The notes beneath the pieces are model-generated. The model worked only from the letters and a program-made list of their open reading frames with translations, searched no databases and had not been told where the DNA came from. From the NCBI GenBank assembly GCA_963768085.1, contig CAVYGO010000003.1, positions 806,001-870,000 of the forward strand: a stretch of 64,000 bases of DNA, in the 5' to 3' direction. Numbering within the stretch: the first letter of the stretch is position 1; the number at the start of each line of letters is the position of its first letter. A program made the translations under genes and the position numbers. Origin of the DNA: Pukyongia sp963768085. Lineage in GTDB: Bacteria; Bacteroidota; Bacteroidia; Flavobacteriales; Flavobacteriaceae. Positions 1 through 8,406 of this stretch are shown here, in pieces.

Positions 1-500
1 GAATAGGAGGTGGCGTTAATTATAAATAATATATTCCCAAGTGGAATATTTGGTGCGTTGGGTTGTGCTTTTATTCCGAATAAAATTAGGGTGAGGGCAC
101 CTGCCAATCCCAGGCCTATACCCAGGGCTTTAACCCATGTGATCCGGTCCTTCAGAAAAAAAGCCGATAAAACAAGTAAAAGTACCGGAGACAATGTAAT
201 CACGACGGAACTGTTTATGGGAGTGGATAATTCCAGTCCTTTAAAAAACATGTTCATATTCAATACCATCCCGAAAAACGCACAGGCTATGATCCTGATC
301 CAATCTTTTTTATCGATCTTCTCATGCTTATAGAAAAAACTTATGATCCAGAAGAATATTGCTGCACCCCCAACTCGCAGTAAAATAAAGCCGTAAGACC
401 CGATTATATCTGGCATTAATCCTTTGGCGATCGTATGATTTATACCATAGATTGCGCTGGCGGCAGTCGCGGCGGTTAATGCGAGAATTCTCTTATCCAT
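1..500 (-). CDS. EamA/DMT-family transporter (N-terminal part, cut by window edge)
   Basis: Reading leftwards from an ATG at 498-500, an open frame runs off the window. It begins MDKRILALTAATAASAIYG and shows about five hydrophobic helices, including a segment around residues 10-25, one near LLRVGGAAIFFWII, and the family-typical stretch NSSVVITLSPVLLL followed by a KDRITWVKALGIGLGLAG-type helix. That pattern is usual for drug/metabolite exporters of the EamA family (inner membrane, ten helices in two repeats); only the first repeat is visible. The ATG overlaps the stop of the upstream ArsC-like gene by one base (TAATG), so the two are probably translationally coupled. The substrate cannot be inferred. 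A plus-strand open frame over the same bases is only its shadow. Confidence 0.8.
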   Translation of the reverse strand, partial: MDKRILALTAATAASAIYGINHTIAKGLMPDIIGSYGFILLRVGGAAIFFWIISFFYKHEKIDKKDWIRIIACAFFGMVLNMNMFFKGLELSTPINSSVVITLSPVLLLVLSAFFLKDRITWVKALGIGLGLAGALTLILFGIKAQPNAPNIPLGNILFIINATSY

Positions 501-856
501 TAGTTTTGGTTCACAGCGCTGGACGCTGCTTCCACGGTCTTCTTACTATTTCCTATGAAAATCTCACCATTATAGACGAGTACGGGGCGCTTCAGGAATG
601 TATAGTGTTCAAGTAACAGGGATTTAAAATCATTTTCATGTAAATCAACTTCCTTCAGGTTTCTTTCTTTATACAATCTGGCCCTCTTACTGAAGAGCGC
701 CTCATAACTTCCCGACAGCTTGGACAATAAGACAAGCTCCGAGGCGGATAGGGGTTGACTTTTTATTTCTCGAAGTTGAACTGAATTTGGTAAATTCAGG
801 GCTTGCATGATTCGATGACAGGTATCGCAGGTAGAGAGATAATAGAAAGTATTCAT
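500..856 (-). CDS. ArsC/Spx-family thioredoxin-fold protein
   Basis: A 118-residue protein, the usual length of the ArsC/Spx/YffB family. The N-terminus has a beta strand followed by C-D-T-C (Cys10 and Cys13), the CxxC form seen in Spx and in several ArsC-like proteins, and the C-terminal part carries the family signature R-P-V-L-V-Y plus IGNS near residues 90-103. Members are cytoplasmic and either reduce arsenate with glutathione/thioredoxin or act as redox-sensing RNA polymerase adaptors; sequence alone does not decide which. It sits between a DUF3298 lipoprotein gene (4-base overlap) and an EamA transporter (1-base overlap), so all three form one operon. No arsR or arsenite pump is nearby, which argues against a classical arsenic operon. 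Confidence 0.8.
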   Translation of the reverse strand: MNTFYYLSTCDTCHRIMQALNLPNSVQLREIKSQPLSASELVLLSKLSGSYEALFSKRARLYKERNLKEVDLHENDFKSLLLEHYTFLKRPVLVYNGEIFIGNSKKTVEAASSAVNQN

Positions 857-1620
857 TGGATTGAAATGGCTAGATAGGATTTTAACTTCGATAAAGGGAT
901 TTCAAGTTCGATCGGTCCCGCGGCATAGCTGGCGATATCGTACTGGTTGTATATCAGAATAAGGTTGGACCCACTTAGTCCAATGGATTCCGGCAAATAA
1001 AAAGTGTCATTTTCGAACCAAAAACCAGTTGCATTTATAGATTCATCTGCGGGAATATTGTGTACTTCTCTGAACTCCATTTCGGCAAATAAAGTAAATG
1101 CATTTATATCGGAGAACAGATCTTCCACGGCGATTTCGTCCCCTGTTTGTGCATCGAATATCTTAAAAAATGTGGCTCCATAGCCGTGTGCTCCTCCTGT
1201 AAACAGGTATTGATGCATTTCCATGCATAGTATGTCATCCGTTTGATAGGTTTCGATAATATTGATGTCTACAAAGTATTCGAGCTGCATATCGGGAAAT
1301 TCCGCACTATGTGTGTGATACATTTTTATGAATTGAGTAGCGGCTTCTTCGATGGAATTCGCAGATGGTTTTGAGGTTTCATCGCCCAGATATAAGGCAT
1401 CAATAATGAATTCTTTAACGACGGAATTTATTTTTACGGACCTGTCTCCGTCATCGGGGATCGAAATGTAATTTACGGTAATCTCGGGACAGCTTGTTGT
1501 ATCACAGGCTTTTAGCTGTTTTTCGGTAAAATTTTGGGCAGAAATGCTTATAGGTTGTTCCTGCTTGCAGGAGCTGATACCAAAAAAAATATAAAAGGCA
1601 AATAAATATCTTAAAAACAT
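853..1620 (-). CDS. DUF3298/DUF4163-type lipoprotein
   Basis: The 255-residue product opens with a short lipoprotein signal peptide (hydrophobic stretch LFAFYIFFG ending in I-S-S-C, Cys18), so it is expected to be lipid-anchored in the envelope. The rest fits the DUF4163 plus DUF3298 layout of RsiV/PdaC-like secreted domains: an N-terminal beta-rich part, then the characteristic segment around residues 140-175 (GGAHGYG, then KIFDAQTGDEIAVEDLF) and a C-terminal strand ending in IELEIPLSKLKSYL. The domain is extracytoplasmic and in other proteins binds peptidoglycan-related ligands; here its role is unknown. It is the first gene of the three-gene operon with the ArsC-like and EamA genes (853-856 overlap). 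Confidence 0.8.
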   Translation of the reverse strand: MFLRYLFAFYIFFGISSCKQEQPISISAQNFTEKQLKACDTTSCPEITVNYISIPDDGDRSVKINSVVKEFIIDALYLGDETSKPSANSIEEAATQFIKMYHTHSAEFPDMQLEYFVDINIIETYQTDDILCMEMHQYLFTGGAHGYGATFFKIFDAQTGDEIAVEDLFSDINAFTLFAEMEFREVHNIPADESINATGFWFENDTFYLPESIGLSGSNLILIYNQYDIASYAAGPIELEIPLSKLKSYLAISIQ

Positions 1621-1663
1621 CCGTTAAAAATACAAATGAATTCGCATTCACGAAGTATTGTAT

Positions 1664-1671
1664 TACTTTTG
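1664..1671 (+). promoter_or_regulatory. Bacteroidetes-type -7 element before the CGS gene
   Basis: The octamer TACTTTTG fits the Bacteroidetes -7 consensus TAnnTTTG and lies 26 bases before the ATG at 1698. About 20 bases upstream there is only a weak TTCG in place of the -33 TTTG. No room is left for a SAM-type riboswitch. Confidence 0.5.
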
Positions 1672-1697
1672 TTTTTTAGAAATTCAGAAATAAATCC

Positions 1698-2840
1698 ATG
1701 AAGTTTAACACCAAAGCAATTCACGGGGGCCAGCATGATGTAGATCCGGCCTACGGATCGGTTATGCCTCCTATATATCAAACAAGTACGTACGCTCAAA
1801 CCACCCCCGGAGGCCATAAAGGATTTGAGTATTCAAGAAGTGGAAATCCCACTAGAGCAGCACTGGAACGTGCTTTTGCCAGTATAGAAAACGGGAAGCA
1901 CGGTTTGGCATTTGCAAGTGGATTATCCGCCATTGACGCTGTTGTAAAATTGCTTAAACCTGGAGATGAGGTTATTTCTACCAATGATCTATACGGAGGG
2001 ACCTACAGATTATTCACAAAAGTCTTCGAGCAATTCGGGATAAAATTTCATTTTATCGGAATGGAGAACTCTTCAGAGATCGAGACTTATGTAAATAAAA
2101 ACACGAAATTGATCTGGGTAGAGACTCCTACCAATCCCATGATGAATATTATTGATATTAAAGCCTGCGCGGAGGTGGCGAAAAACCATAGTATCCTTCT
2201 GGCCGTGGATAATACTTTTGCCACGCCATATTTGCAACGGCCTCTCGACCTTGGAGCCGATATAGTTATGCATAGCGCTACCAAATACCTTGGCGGACAC
2301 AGCGACGTTGTTATGGGGGCACTGGTGGTAAATGACGACGCCCTCGCAGAACGCCTATATTTCATTCAAAATGCAAGTGGAGCCGTATGTGGGCCTCAAG
2401 ATAGCTTCTTAGTGCTGCGGGGACTTAAAACACTACATGTAAGAATGCAACGTCATTGCGAGAACGGAAGGAAAATTGCTGATTTTTTGCAAAAACATCC
2501 AAAAATAGAAAAAGTATACTGGCCTGGCTTTGAAGATCATCCCAACCACAATGTGGCTAAGGATCAGATGGACGATTTTGGAGGAATGATTTCCTTTGTA
2601 ACTCGCGGAAACGACTATGAAGAAGCAATTCGTATCGTAGAAAGGCTAAAGATCTTTACACTGGCCGAGAGCTTAGGAGGTGTTGAAAGTCTTGCGGGAC
2701 ATCCCGCGAGTATGACGCATGCAAGTATTCCGAAAGAAGAACGTGAGAAAACTGGCGTTGTGGATGCCTTAATTCGGTTAAGCGTTGGTATTGAAGATGC
2801 AGATGATCTAATAGCCGATCTCGAACAAGCAATACGGTAA
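1698..2840 (+). CDS. Cystathionine gamma-synthase / gamma-lyase type PLP enzyme
   Basis: A 380-residue Cys/Met-metabolism PLP-dependent enzyme. The N-terminal PPIYQTSTY, the phosphate-binding YSRSGNPTR (about 45-53), the GLAFASGLSAI loop, the DNTFATPYLQ aspartate strand (about 171-180) and SATKYLGGHSD with the pyridoxal lysine at Lys196 are all present, as is the substrate-binding SLGGVESLAGHPASMTH near residue 330. These enzymes are cytoplasmic homotetramers and make cystathionine from an activated homoserine plus cysteine, or cleave cystathionine; synthase and lyase cannot be separated reliably by eye, so no symbol is given. It stands alone, divergent from the DUF3298 operon, and ends just before a strong bidirectional terminator. 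Confidence 0.93.
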   Translation: MKFNTKAIHGGQHDVDPAYGSVMPPIYQTSTYAQTTPGGHKGFEYSRSGNPTRAALERAFASIENGKHGLAFASGLSAIDAVVKLLKPGDEVISTNDLYGGTYRLFTKVFEQFGIKFHFIGMENSSEIETYVNKNTKLIWVETPTNPMMNIIDIKACAEVAKNHSILLAVDNTFATPYLQRPLDLGADIVMHSATKYLGGHSDVVMGALVVNDDALAERLYFIQNASGAVCGPQDSFLVLRGLKTLHVRMQRHCENGRKIADFLQKHPKIEKVYWPGFEDHPNHNVAKDQMDDFGGMISFVTRGNDYEEAIRIVERLKIFTLAESLGGVESLAGHPASMTHASIPKEEREKTGVVDALIRLSVGIEDADDLIADLEQAIR

Positions 2841-2860
2841 ACATCACATTATTGGATACA

Positions 2861-2894
2861 AAAAACCCCTGAATCTCGAATTTCAGGGGTTTTT
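2861..2894. terminator. Bidirectional rho-independent terminator
   Basis: A perfect 13-base inverted repeat (AAAAACCCCTGAA and its complement) with an 8-base loop, A-rich on one side and T-rich on the other. It lies between the convergent CGS gene and the gene at 2916-3722 and can stop transcripts from both. Confidence 0.9.
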
Positions 2895-2915
2895 CATTAA
2901 ACTTGTTTTCTAGTT

Positions 2916-3722
2916 TTAATCAAGATAATAGACATAACCCAGATTCAACCAGTAGATCCAGTCATTAGCCTTGTTCTCCGGTACCGGTGTTCCACCATTA
3001 TTCTCTTCTGAAGGGTTTAGTCCATCTACCCAGTTACTGAAATAGTATTGCCATCGGCTATCCAGCATAAGGTCGCTCAACTCGGTAAGCTTATAACGAA
3101 TCCCAACACTCATTACGATAGACCATGTATTGCCTCCTTCCTGTTGAAAGGCGTCACGATACTTAGGAAAAGGAGTCGTTGCTGGGGTATTCAATCCTCC
3201 ATCTAATTCGGTATAAACTTCAGGATCGAAACTTACCCAATGCACTCCTAATGATCCAAAAGGAGCAATTTTGTACCCTCCGGCCGCGAAATCACGGATA
3301 CTCAAGGGGAAATACTCCAATTGAGCTCCGATATCGAAAACCTTACTCTTTCCTTTCATAGCCCTAAGCTGATCTGCGGTTTCACTGGTTCTGTCGGGAT
3401 CTACCCATTGACCGAAGTGCTCGAAATTAGTTACATGATAGTCTATTTCACTCCTAATCTTGAAATGATCATTAAAATAGACATCCCTCGTATAACAGTT
3501 ACAATCGGCGCGATATGAGAAGTTTAGGTAATGGATAAGACCGATACCAATACCGATATTACCCGCATTTGTTTCGAAGTCATTTCGCTGGCCAAAGTCT
3601 GAATAAAAGGCAACCGGCCCTGCAATAATACCTATTTCATGGGAGAATCCCAATTGGCTGTGAAGCTCCTGTTTAGCAAAGACTAAGAGGAAAAACACCA
3701 ATAGCAATGATCTGGCATTCAT
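2916..3722 (-). CDS. Predicted outer-membrane protein next to gdhA (flavobacterial family, function unknown)
   Basis: I place the start at the ATG of MNARSLLLVFFLLVFAK because a clean Sec signal peptide follows (cleavage near HSQ, about residue 23); the open frame extends 10 codons further upstream. The mature part is rich in alternating aromatic/polar strands (for example GIIAGPVAFYSDFGQ and the C-terminal DWIYWLNLGYVYYLD ending in a strand), the pattern of a small outer-membrane beta-barrel. It resembles a Flavobacteriaceae-specific family that I recall being annotated THC0290_0291; that recollection is not verified. It is divergent from gdhA and shares the terminator at 2861-2894 with the CGS gene. 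No enzymatic motif is visible. Confidence 0.65.
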   Translation of the reverse strand: MNARSLLLVFFLLVFAKQELHSQLGFSHEIGIIAGPVAFYSDFGQRNDFETNAGNIGIGIGLIHYLNFSYRADCNCYTRDVYFNDHFKIRSEIDYHVTNFEHFGQWVDPDRTSETADQLRAMKGKSKVFDIGAQLEYFPLSIRDFAAGGYKIAPFGSLGVHWVSFDPEVYTELDGGLNTPATTPFPKYRDAFQQEGGNTWSIVMSVGIRYKLTELSDLMLDSRWQYYFSNWVDGLNPSEENNGGTPVPENKANDWIYWLNLGYVYYLD

Positions 3723-3838
3723 CATATAATGGTTTAGATTGAGACGTAACAAATATATAAAAACATATCTAACAGAGAAATTTATAGGTTTTTTTTAGCT
3801 TAATTGACAAAAATCATTTTCATTATTTACAGATAACT

Positions 3839-3846
3839 TATATTTG
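3839..3846 (+). promoter_or_regulatory. Putative -7 element before gdhA
   Basis: TATATTTG matches TAnnTTTG exactly, about 100 bases before the gdhA start, implying a long AT-rich leader. No good TTTG lies 19 bases upstream, so the assignment is tentative. Confidence 0.4.
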
Positions 3847-3948
3847 CTGACTGTTACGAAAACGTTTTCAGAGACCGAAAATTATACGTCTTGATTTTTT
3901 TTCGCAACCTACAAGTTGACAACTATTTTTAACTTAAATTTTATACCC

Positions 3949-5292
3949 GTGAAACAAAGTATAAAAGATTTCATCGCGTACGTTGATAGTATAAACCCCA
4001 ATGAACCTGAATTTATTCAGGCTGTCACGGAGGTTGCTGAAACAGTAATTCCCTTTATCGAAGAGAATGAAAAATACCAAAATGAGATGTTATTGGAACG
4101 AATGGCAGAACCAGAACGAGTTATTATGTTCCGAGTACCCTGGCAAGATGACCAAGGGAAGACACAGATCAATAAAGGATATCGGGTTGAGTTTAATTCG
4201 GCTATAGGTCCTTATAAAGGAGGACTTCGCTTTCATCCAAGTGTGAATTTGAGTATTCTTAAGTTCCTCGGGTTTGAACAGGTTTTCAAAAACAGCTTAA
4301 CTACACTGCCAATGGGCGGTGGTAAAGGAGGAAGCAATTTTGATCCTAAAGGTAAAAGTGATTCTGAAGTAATGCGTTTTTGCCAGAGCTTTATGTCTGA
4401 ACTTCAACGCCACATTGGCCCTAATACCGATGTTCCTGCAGGGGATATTGGTGTGGGGGGACGTGAAATAGGTTTCCTTTTTGGCCAGTACAAACGTCTA
4501 AGAAATGAATTTACCGGTGTGCTAACCGGAAAAGGTCTCGAATACGGAGGATCCTTAATACGTCCTGAAGCCACAGGGTATGGGACCGTTTATTTCGCGC
4601 AGAGTATGCTGAAGACCCAAGGACAGAGTTTTAAAGGAAAGACTGTTGTTATATCCGGATCTGGAAACGTTGCACAGTTTGCTGCCGAAAAAGCAATGGA
4701 ATTTGGAGGAAAAGTAGTGACTTTATCCGATTCCGGCGGTTTTATATACGATGCTGAAGGATTGAATAAAGAAAAACTGGCATACGTAATGGAATTGAAA
4801 AATGTGAAGCGTGGCCGTATTAAGGAATATGCAGATAAGTATCCTTCTGCGATATTTACGGAAGGAGCGCGTCCGTGGGGAATTCAATGTGATGTTGCTT
4901 TACCTTGCGCCACTCAGAATGAATTAAATAAACAAGAAGCTGAGACTTTAGTTAACCAGGGATGTAGCTGCGTGGCTGAAGGAGCGAATATGCCATCTAC
5001 ACCGGAGGCCATAGAGGTATTTCAGAATAGAAAGATCCTTTACGCACCCGGAAAAGCATCAAATGCAGGAGGAGTGGCAACTTCGGGCTTGGAAATGTCG
5101 CAAAACTCTCTTCGCTTAAGCTGGAGCTCTGAGGAGGTAGATAAGAAATTACATGGCATCATGAGTGATATCCATACTGCCTGCGTTAAGTATGGTAAAG
5201 ATGGAGATGGACACGTGGATTACGTAAAAGGCGCCAATGTGGCCGGTTTTGTAAAATTAGCCGATGCCATGCTCGCCCAGGGAGTGGTATAA
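3949..5292 (+). CDS. gdhA: NADP-specific glutamate dehydrogenase
   Basis: Converts 2-oxoglutarate and ammonium to glutamate with NADPH in the cytoplasm. The start is taken as the GTG at 3949: it gives 447 residues, exactly the length of E. coli GdhA, beginning VKQSIKDFIAYVD; the frame is open further upstream to a TTG at 3916, but that adds 11 residues of no family character. Visible landmarks: KGGLRFHPSVN (substrate pocket), PMGGGKGGSNFDPKG with the catalytic lysine near residue 126, DVPAGDIGVGGREIG, and the Rossmann motif GSGNVA near residue 240. The C-terminus keeps GGVATSGLEMSQNS. Monocistronic, with its own terminator directly downstream. Confidence 0.96.
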   Translation: MKQSIKDFIAYVDSINPNEPEFIQAVTEVAETVIPFIEENEKYQNEMLLERMAEPERVIMFRVPWQDDQGKTQINKGYRVEFNSAIGPYKGGLRFHPSVNLSILKFLGFEQVFKNSLTTLPMGGGKGGSNFDPKGKSDSEVMRFCQSFMSELQRHIGPNTDVPAGDIGVGGREIGFLFGQYKRLRNEFTGVLTGKGLEYGGSLIRPEATGYGTVYFAQSMLKTQGQSFKGKTVVISGSGNVAQFAAEKAMEFGGKVVTLSDSGGFIYDAEGLNKEKLAYVMELKNVKRGRIKEYADKYPSAIFTEGARPWGIQCDVALPCATQNELNKQEAETLVNQGCSCVAEGANMPSTPEAIEVFQNRKILYAPGKASNAGGVATSGLEMSQNSLRLSWSSEEVDKKLHGIMSDIHTACVKYGKDGDGHVDYVKGANVAGFVKLADAMLAQGVV

Positions 5293-5311
5293 TTCCATAT
5301 CCCATGAATTT

Positions 5312-5343
5312 AAAAAAGGTTGTTTGTAAGAGCAACCTTTTTT
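5312..5343 (+). terminator. Terminator after gdhA
   Basis: An inverted repeat AAAAAAGGTTG / CAACCTTTTTT around a 10-base loop, starting 20 bases after the gdhA stop and ending in six T. Confidence 0.9.
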
Positions 5344-5402
5344 AGTTTGTATCCAGCAATAAATAGTATTTTAGCATGTTATTATACACAAATAAAAACT
5401 GT

Positions 5403-7685
5403 ATGAAACAGCTTGTCGCGACCTTGTTTTTACTAATTTCCTGGCTCGGTAACACCCAGAATTTTGAAAATGAATGGACAGGGTATTTCTCTTATGTTTC
5501 AATAAAAGACATCTCTCAAGGCAATGACCGCCTTTATGCGGCGGCTGAAAATGCTGTTTTTTCCTTCGATCTATCAAACCAGGAGATAAATACCATTTCC
5601 TCGGTGAACGGACTTTCCGGAGAACTTATTTCATCGCTTTATTATAGTGCTAATTTTAATCTGCTGGTCATTGGTTATGAGAATGGACTTATTGACATTG
5701 TTATCGATGGCGATGAGAATATTCTCAAAGTCGTTGATATATTTGAAAAACCTACTATTCCACCCAATAAAAAGCGAATCAATCATTTTAACGAATACAA
5801 CGGGAGACTCTATATTTCAACTGATTTCGGAATTTCGGTTTATGATCTCGAACGATTGGAATTTGGCGACACATATTTCATTGGAGATTTCGGGTCACAG
5901 ATCAATATCTCACAAACAACAATAAGTGGTGAATACATCTTTGCTTCATCCAGGGAGGGTGGTGTTCGAAGGGCATTAGTCGATAATACCAACCTTATTA
6001 ATTTTGAGGAATGGACAACCTTCAATAGTAGTGTTAATTGGCTCGGAGTACAGAGTTTGGGCGACGAGTTGTATGCCATGCGTACCGATAGCAGACTCTC
6101 GGAGTTTATTGACAATGTAGGTTTCGTGCCAGTGACATCCTTCGCCAGCGAGGTAGTTGATTTTGGTACAAACAATGATCTTCTAACGATTACTACCGTT
6201 GGATCTATTGAGGCTTTTTCTCCAGGATTTGTTCTAGAAGCCTCGGTGCAGAATATCCCCGGATTCGATGTTGTGGGCCAAGCCGGATATAGTTTCAACA
6301 ATACCTTTTATTACGGCACAGAGGAGGATGGACTCCTGGCCATTCCATTCGGAACCAATCAGGCTCAGCAAATTTTACCCGATGGCCCCGTTGATAACAG
6401 GCCTTATTCGCTGGATGTTACACCCGGTGAGTTATGGGTAGCATTTGGGGAAGTAGATGTCGACTTCAATCCTTTTCCACCTACGGATAAGGGCATAAGT
6501 CATTTAAAGGAAGGGAGTTGGACCAATTTCGATTTTGAGGCTGTTTTCAGTACCAACGATATTGTGAATGTGGCCATCAATCCGGAAGATCCCACTGAAG
6601 TCTATATGACATCTTATAACAAAGGATTATTACATATCGTTGATGAGCAACCATTTATGAGATACGACAATACGAATAGTAGTCTGAATTCGATCGATCC
6701 TAATGGTACGGATGTTCGTATCTATGGTGCCGACTATGACCGGGATGGTAATTTGTGGATTACGCAAAGCCGTGAGGCTGAAGGATTGATACGTGTGACA
6801 TCCGGACCGAATTTTCAGAAAAACGATATCACGGATATTATACCCAACGCCGCTACTTCCGGTGCTCTGGGAGAGCTCCGTATTAGCCGTGAAGGATATG
6901 TGTTTTTTACCTACGATAATGACGGACTGGTAGGATATAACCCATCAACGCAACAATTTAATGTTATTGGAGAAGGTACGGGTACTGGGAATTTACCCGA
7001 TAATAATGTGAGGGCCGTTGAATTCGATAATCAGAATCGATTATGGATTGGAAGTCTGAGGGGACTAAGGGTTCTCTTTAATGTGGGAGGATTCTTCGAC
7101 GAAGGAGCAGATATAGATTCACAACCCATAATTATACTGGAAGATGGGGTTGCGCAGGAGTTGTTATTCGAGTTAACGGTTACGGACATTGAAGTAGATG
7201 GCTCCAACAATAAATGGATCTCCACAGCTACTTCCGGGGTATTTTATCTGTCATCCAACGGACAGGAAACTATATTGCGTTTCACTAAGGATAATTCGCC
7301 GTTGCCATCCGATAATGTTCAGGACATTGCTATCGATCCCTTTACGGGAGTAGTTTATTTTGCCACGGTGAACGGGCTGGTAGCATATAATGGTTCGTCC
7401 ACAGCACCGCGCGAAAATCTTGACAGCGTTTACTCTTTTCCCAATCCGGTCAGGCCCGGTTTTGAAGGTAATGTTACCATAGATGGTTTAACGGCAAAAG
7501 CAAATGTGAAGATTACGGATATTGAAGGAAACCTGGTTTTTGAAGAGACCAGTCAGGGAGGAAGTGTAATATGGGACACAACTGCATTTAGTCGCTATAA
7601 AGTTGCTTCCGGCGTGTATCTGGTGCTCATTACCACAGATGATGCCCTTGAAACTAAAGTGCATAAGATAATGATCGTTCGCTAA
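5403..7685 (+). CDS. porZ: PorZ-like beta-propeller protein of the type IX secretion system
   Basis: With the start at ATG 5403 (MKQLVATLFLLISWLGNTQN, a Sec signal peptide; the frame opens 9 codons earlier) the product has 760 residues. The body is built of repeated propeller-blade motifs (e.g. DRLYAAAENAVFSFD, GRLYISTDFGISVYD, NRLWIGSLRGL, NKWISTATSGVFYL) as in two-component-regulator propellers, and the last ~80 residues are a type A T9SS sorting domain (SFPNPVRPGFEGNVTIDGL ... VYLVLITTDD ... KIMIVR). PorZ is a surface-exposed part of the T9SS attachment complex in Porphyromonas, involved in delivering anionic LPS to the sortase. Its stop overlaps the recO ATG by one base (TAATG), an arrangement common in Flavobacteriaceae as I recall. 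Assignment rests on architecture and context. Confidence 0.82.
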   Translation: MKQLVATLFLLISWLGNTQNFENEWTGYFSYVSIKDISQGNDRLYAAAENAVFSFDLSNQEINTISSVNGLSGELISSLYYSANFNLLVIGYENGLIDIVIDGDENILKVVDIFEKPTIPPNKKRINHFNEYNGRLYISTDFGISVYDLERLEFGDTYFIGDFGSQINISQTTISGEYIFASSREGGVRRALVDNTNLINFEEWTTFNSSVNWLGVQSLGDELYAMRTDSRLSEFIDNVGFVPVTSFASEVVDFGTNNDLLTITTVGSIEAFSPGFVLEASVQNIPGFDVVGQAGYSFNNTFYYGTEEDGLLAIPFGTNQAQQILPDGPVDNRPYSLDVTPGELWVAFGEVDVDFNPFPPTDKGISHLKEGSWTNFDFEAVFSTNDIVNVAINPEDPTEVYMTSYNKGLLHIVDEQPFMRYDNTNSSLNSIDPNGTDVRIYGADYDRDGNLWITQSREAEGLIRVTSGPNFQKNDITDIIPNAATSGALGELRISREGYVFFTYDNDGLVGYNPSTQQFNVIGEGTGTGNLPDNNVRAVEFDNQNRLWIGSLRGLRVLFNVGGFFDEGADIDSQPIIILEDGVAQELLFELTVTDIEVDGSNNKWISTATSGVFYLSSNGQETILRFTKDNSPLPSDNVQDIAIDPFTGVVYFATVNGLVAYNGSSTAPRENLDSVYSFPNPVRPGFEGNVTIDGLTAKANVKITDIEGNLVFEETSQGGSVIWDTTAFSRYKVASGVYLVLITTDDALETKVHKIMIVR

Positions 7686-8404
7686 TGATCGTCACTACCA
7701 ACGCAATTGTTTTATCATCAATCAAGTATGCCGAAGCAGATCTTATTGTTAGTTGTTTTACCGAATCAGCCGGGCTTAAGAGTTATCTCCTTAGAAACGT
7801 TCTCAAATCGAGAAAAGGAAAGTTACGAGCTTCTTATTTTCAGCCTTTAACACAATTGGAGATTACCGCCGTACACAGGGATAAAGGCACCCTGGAACGT
7901 ATCAGGGAAGTCAGGATACTGGAACCATACCAAAGTTTACACACGAATGTGATAAAAGGCAGCATTGTCATGTTTATCGCCGAAATCCTTAAGTCCGCCA
8001 TACGGGAAGAAGAAGCAAACCTACCCCTTTTCGACTATCTGCAACAATCATTGGATTGGCTGGATTCGCATGAATCCATTGCGAATTTTCACATACTGTT
8101 TCTGTTAAAACTTACTGCCTATCTCGGATTTTATCCTGATGTTTCAACTCTTGATAACGAGTACTTCAATTTAGAAGATGGGTTTTTTGAGGCTACTCCT
8201 ACCGGTCTGGCGAGTGAAAAAGGAGAAAATGTGGAGACGTTAAAAACGTTCTTCGGCATAGATTTTGAGGCTTTAGACCGAATAAAACTATCCAAAAAAA
8301 CACGGTCCGGGGTCTTAAATTTGATATTGGGTTATTATCAATTACATTTGCAGGCCTATAAGAAACCGAAGTCTCTTTTGGTGTTGAACCAACTATTCAA
8401 TTGA
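7685..8404 (+). CDS. recO: DNA repair protein RecO
   Basis: 239 residues, the normal RecO length. It starts with the OB-fold segment TNAIVLSSIKYAEADLIVSCFTE followed by the basic RKGKLRASYFQPLTQLEI region that binds single-stranded DNA, then the all-helical C-terminal half. The zinc-binding cysteines found in some RecO proteins are absent. RecO anneals complementary strands and loads RecA on SSB-coated DNA together with RecR in the RecF pathway. It is translationally coupled to porZ (TAATG) and overlaps the TonB receptor frame at its 3' end, so it sits in the middle of a three-gene operon with two envelope genes that have no obvious link to repair. Confidence 0.92.
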   Translation: MIVTTNAIVLSSIKYAEADLIVSCFTESAGLKSYLLRNVLKSRKGKLRASYFQPLTQLEITAVHRDKGTLERIREVRILEPYQSLHTNVIKGSIVMFIAEILKSAIREEEANLPLFDYLQQSLDWLDSHESIANFHILFLLKLTAYLGFYPDVSTLDNEYFNLEDGFFEATPTGLASEKGENVETLKTFFGIDFEALDRIKLSKKTRSGVLNLILGYYQLHLQAYKKPKSLLVLNQLFN

Positions 8405-8406
8405 CG

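Noticed and set aside
10..333. 107-residue plus-strand frame at the left edge.
   Set aside because: It runs antisense through the EamA transporter, whose membrane helices are clearly encoded on the minus strand.
3804..3846. TTG at 3804 as -33 element for the gdhA -7 box.
   Set aside because: The spacing is 32 bases instead of about 19; the -7 element is reported alone.
3916..3948. TTG start giving a 458-residue glutamate dehydrogenase.
   Set aside because: The GTG at 3949 gives exactly 447 residues as in E. coli GdhA and the extra residues have no conservation character.
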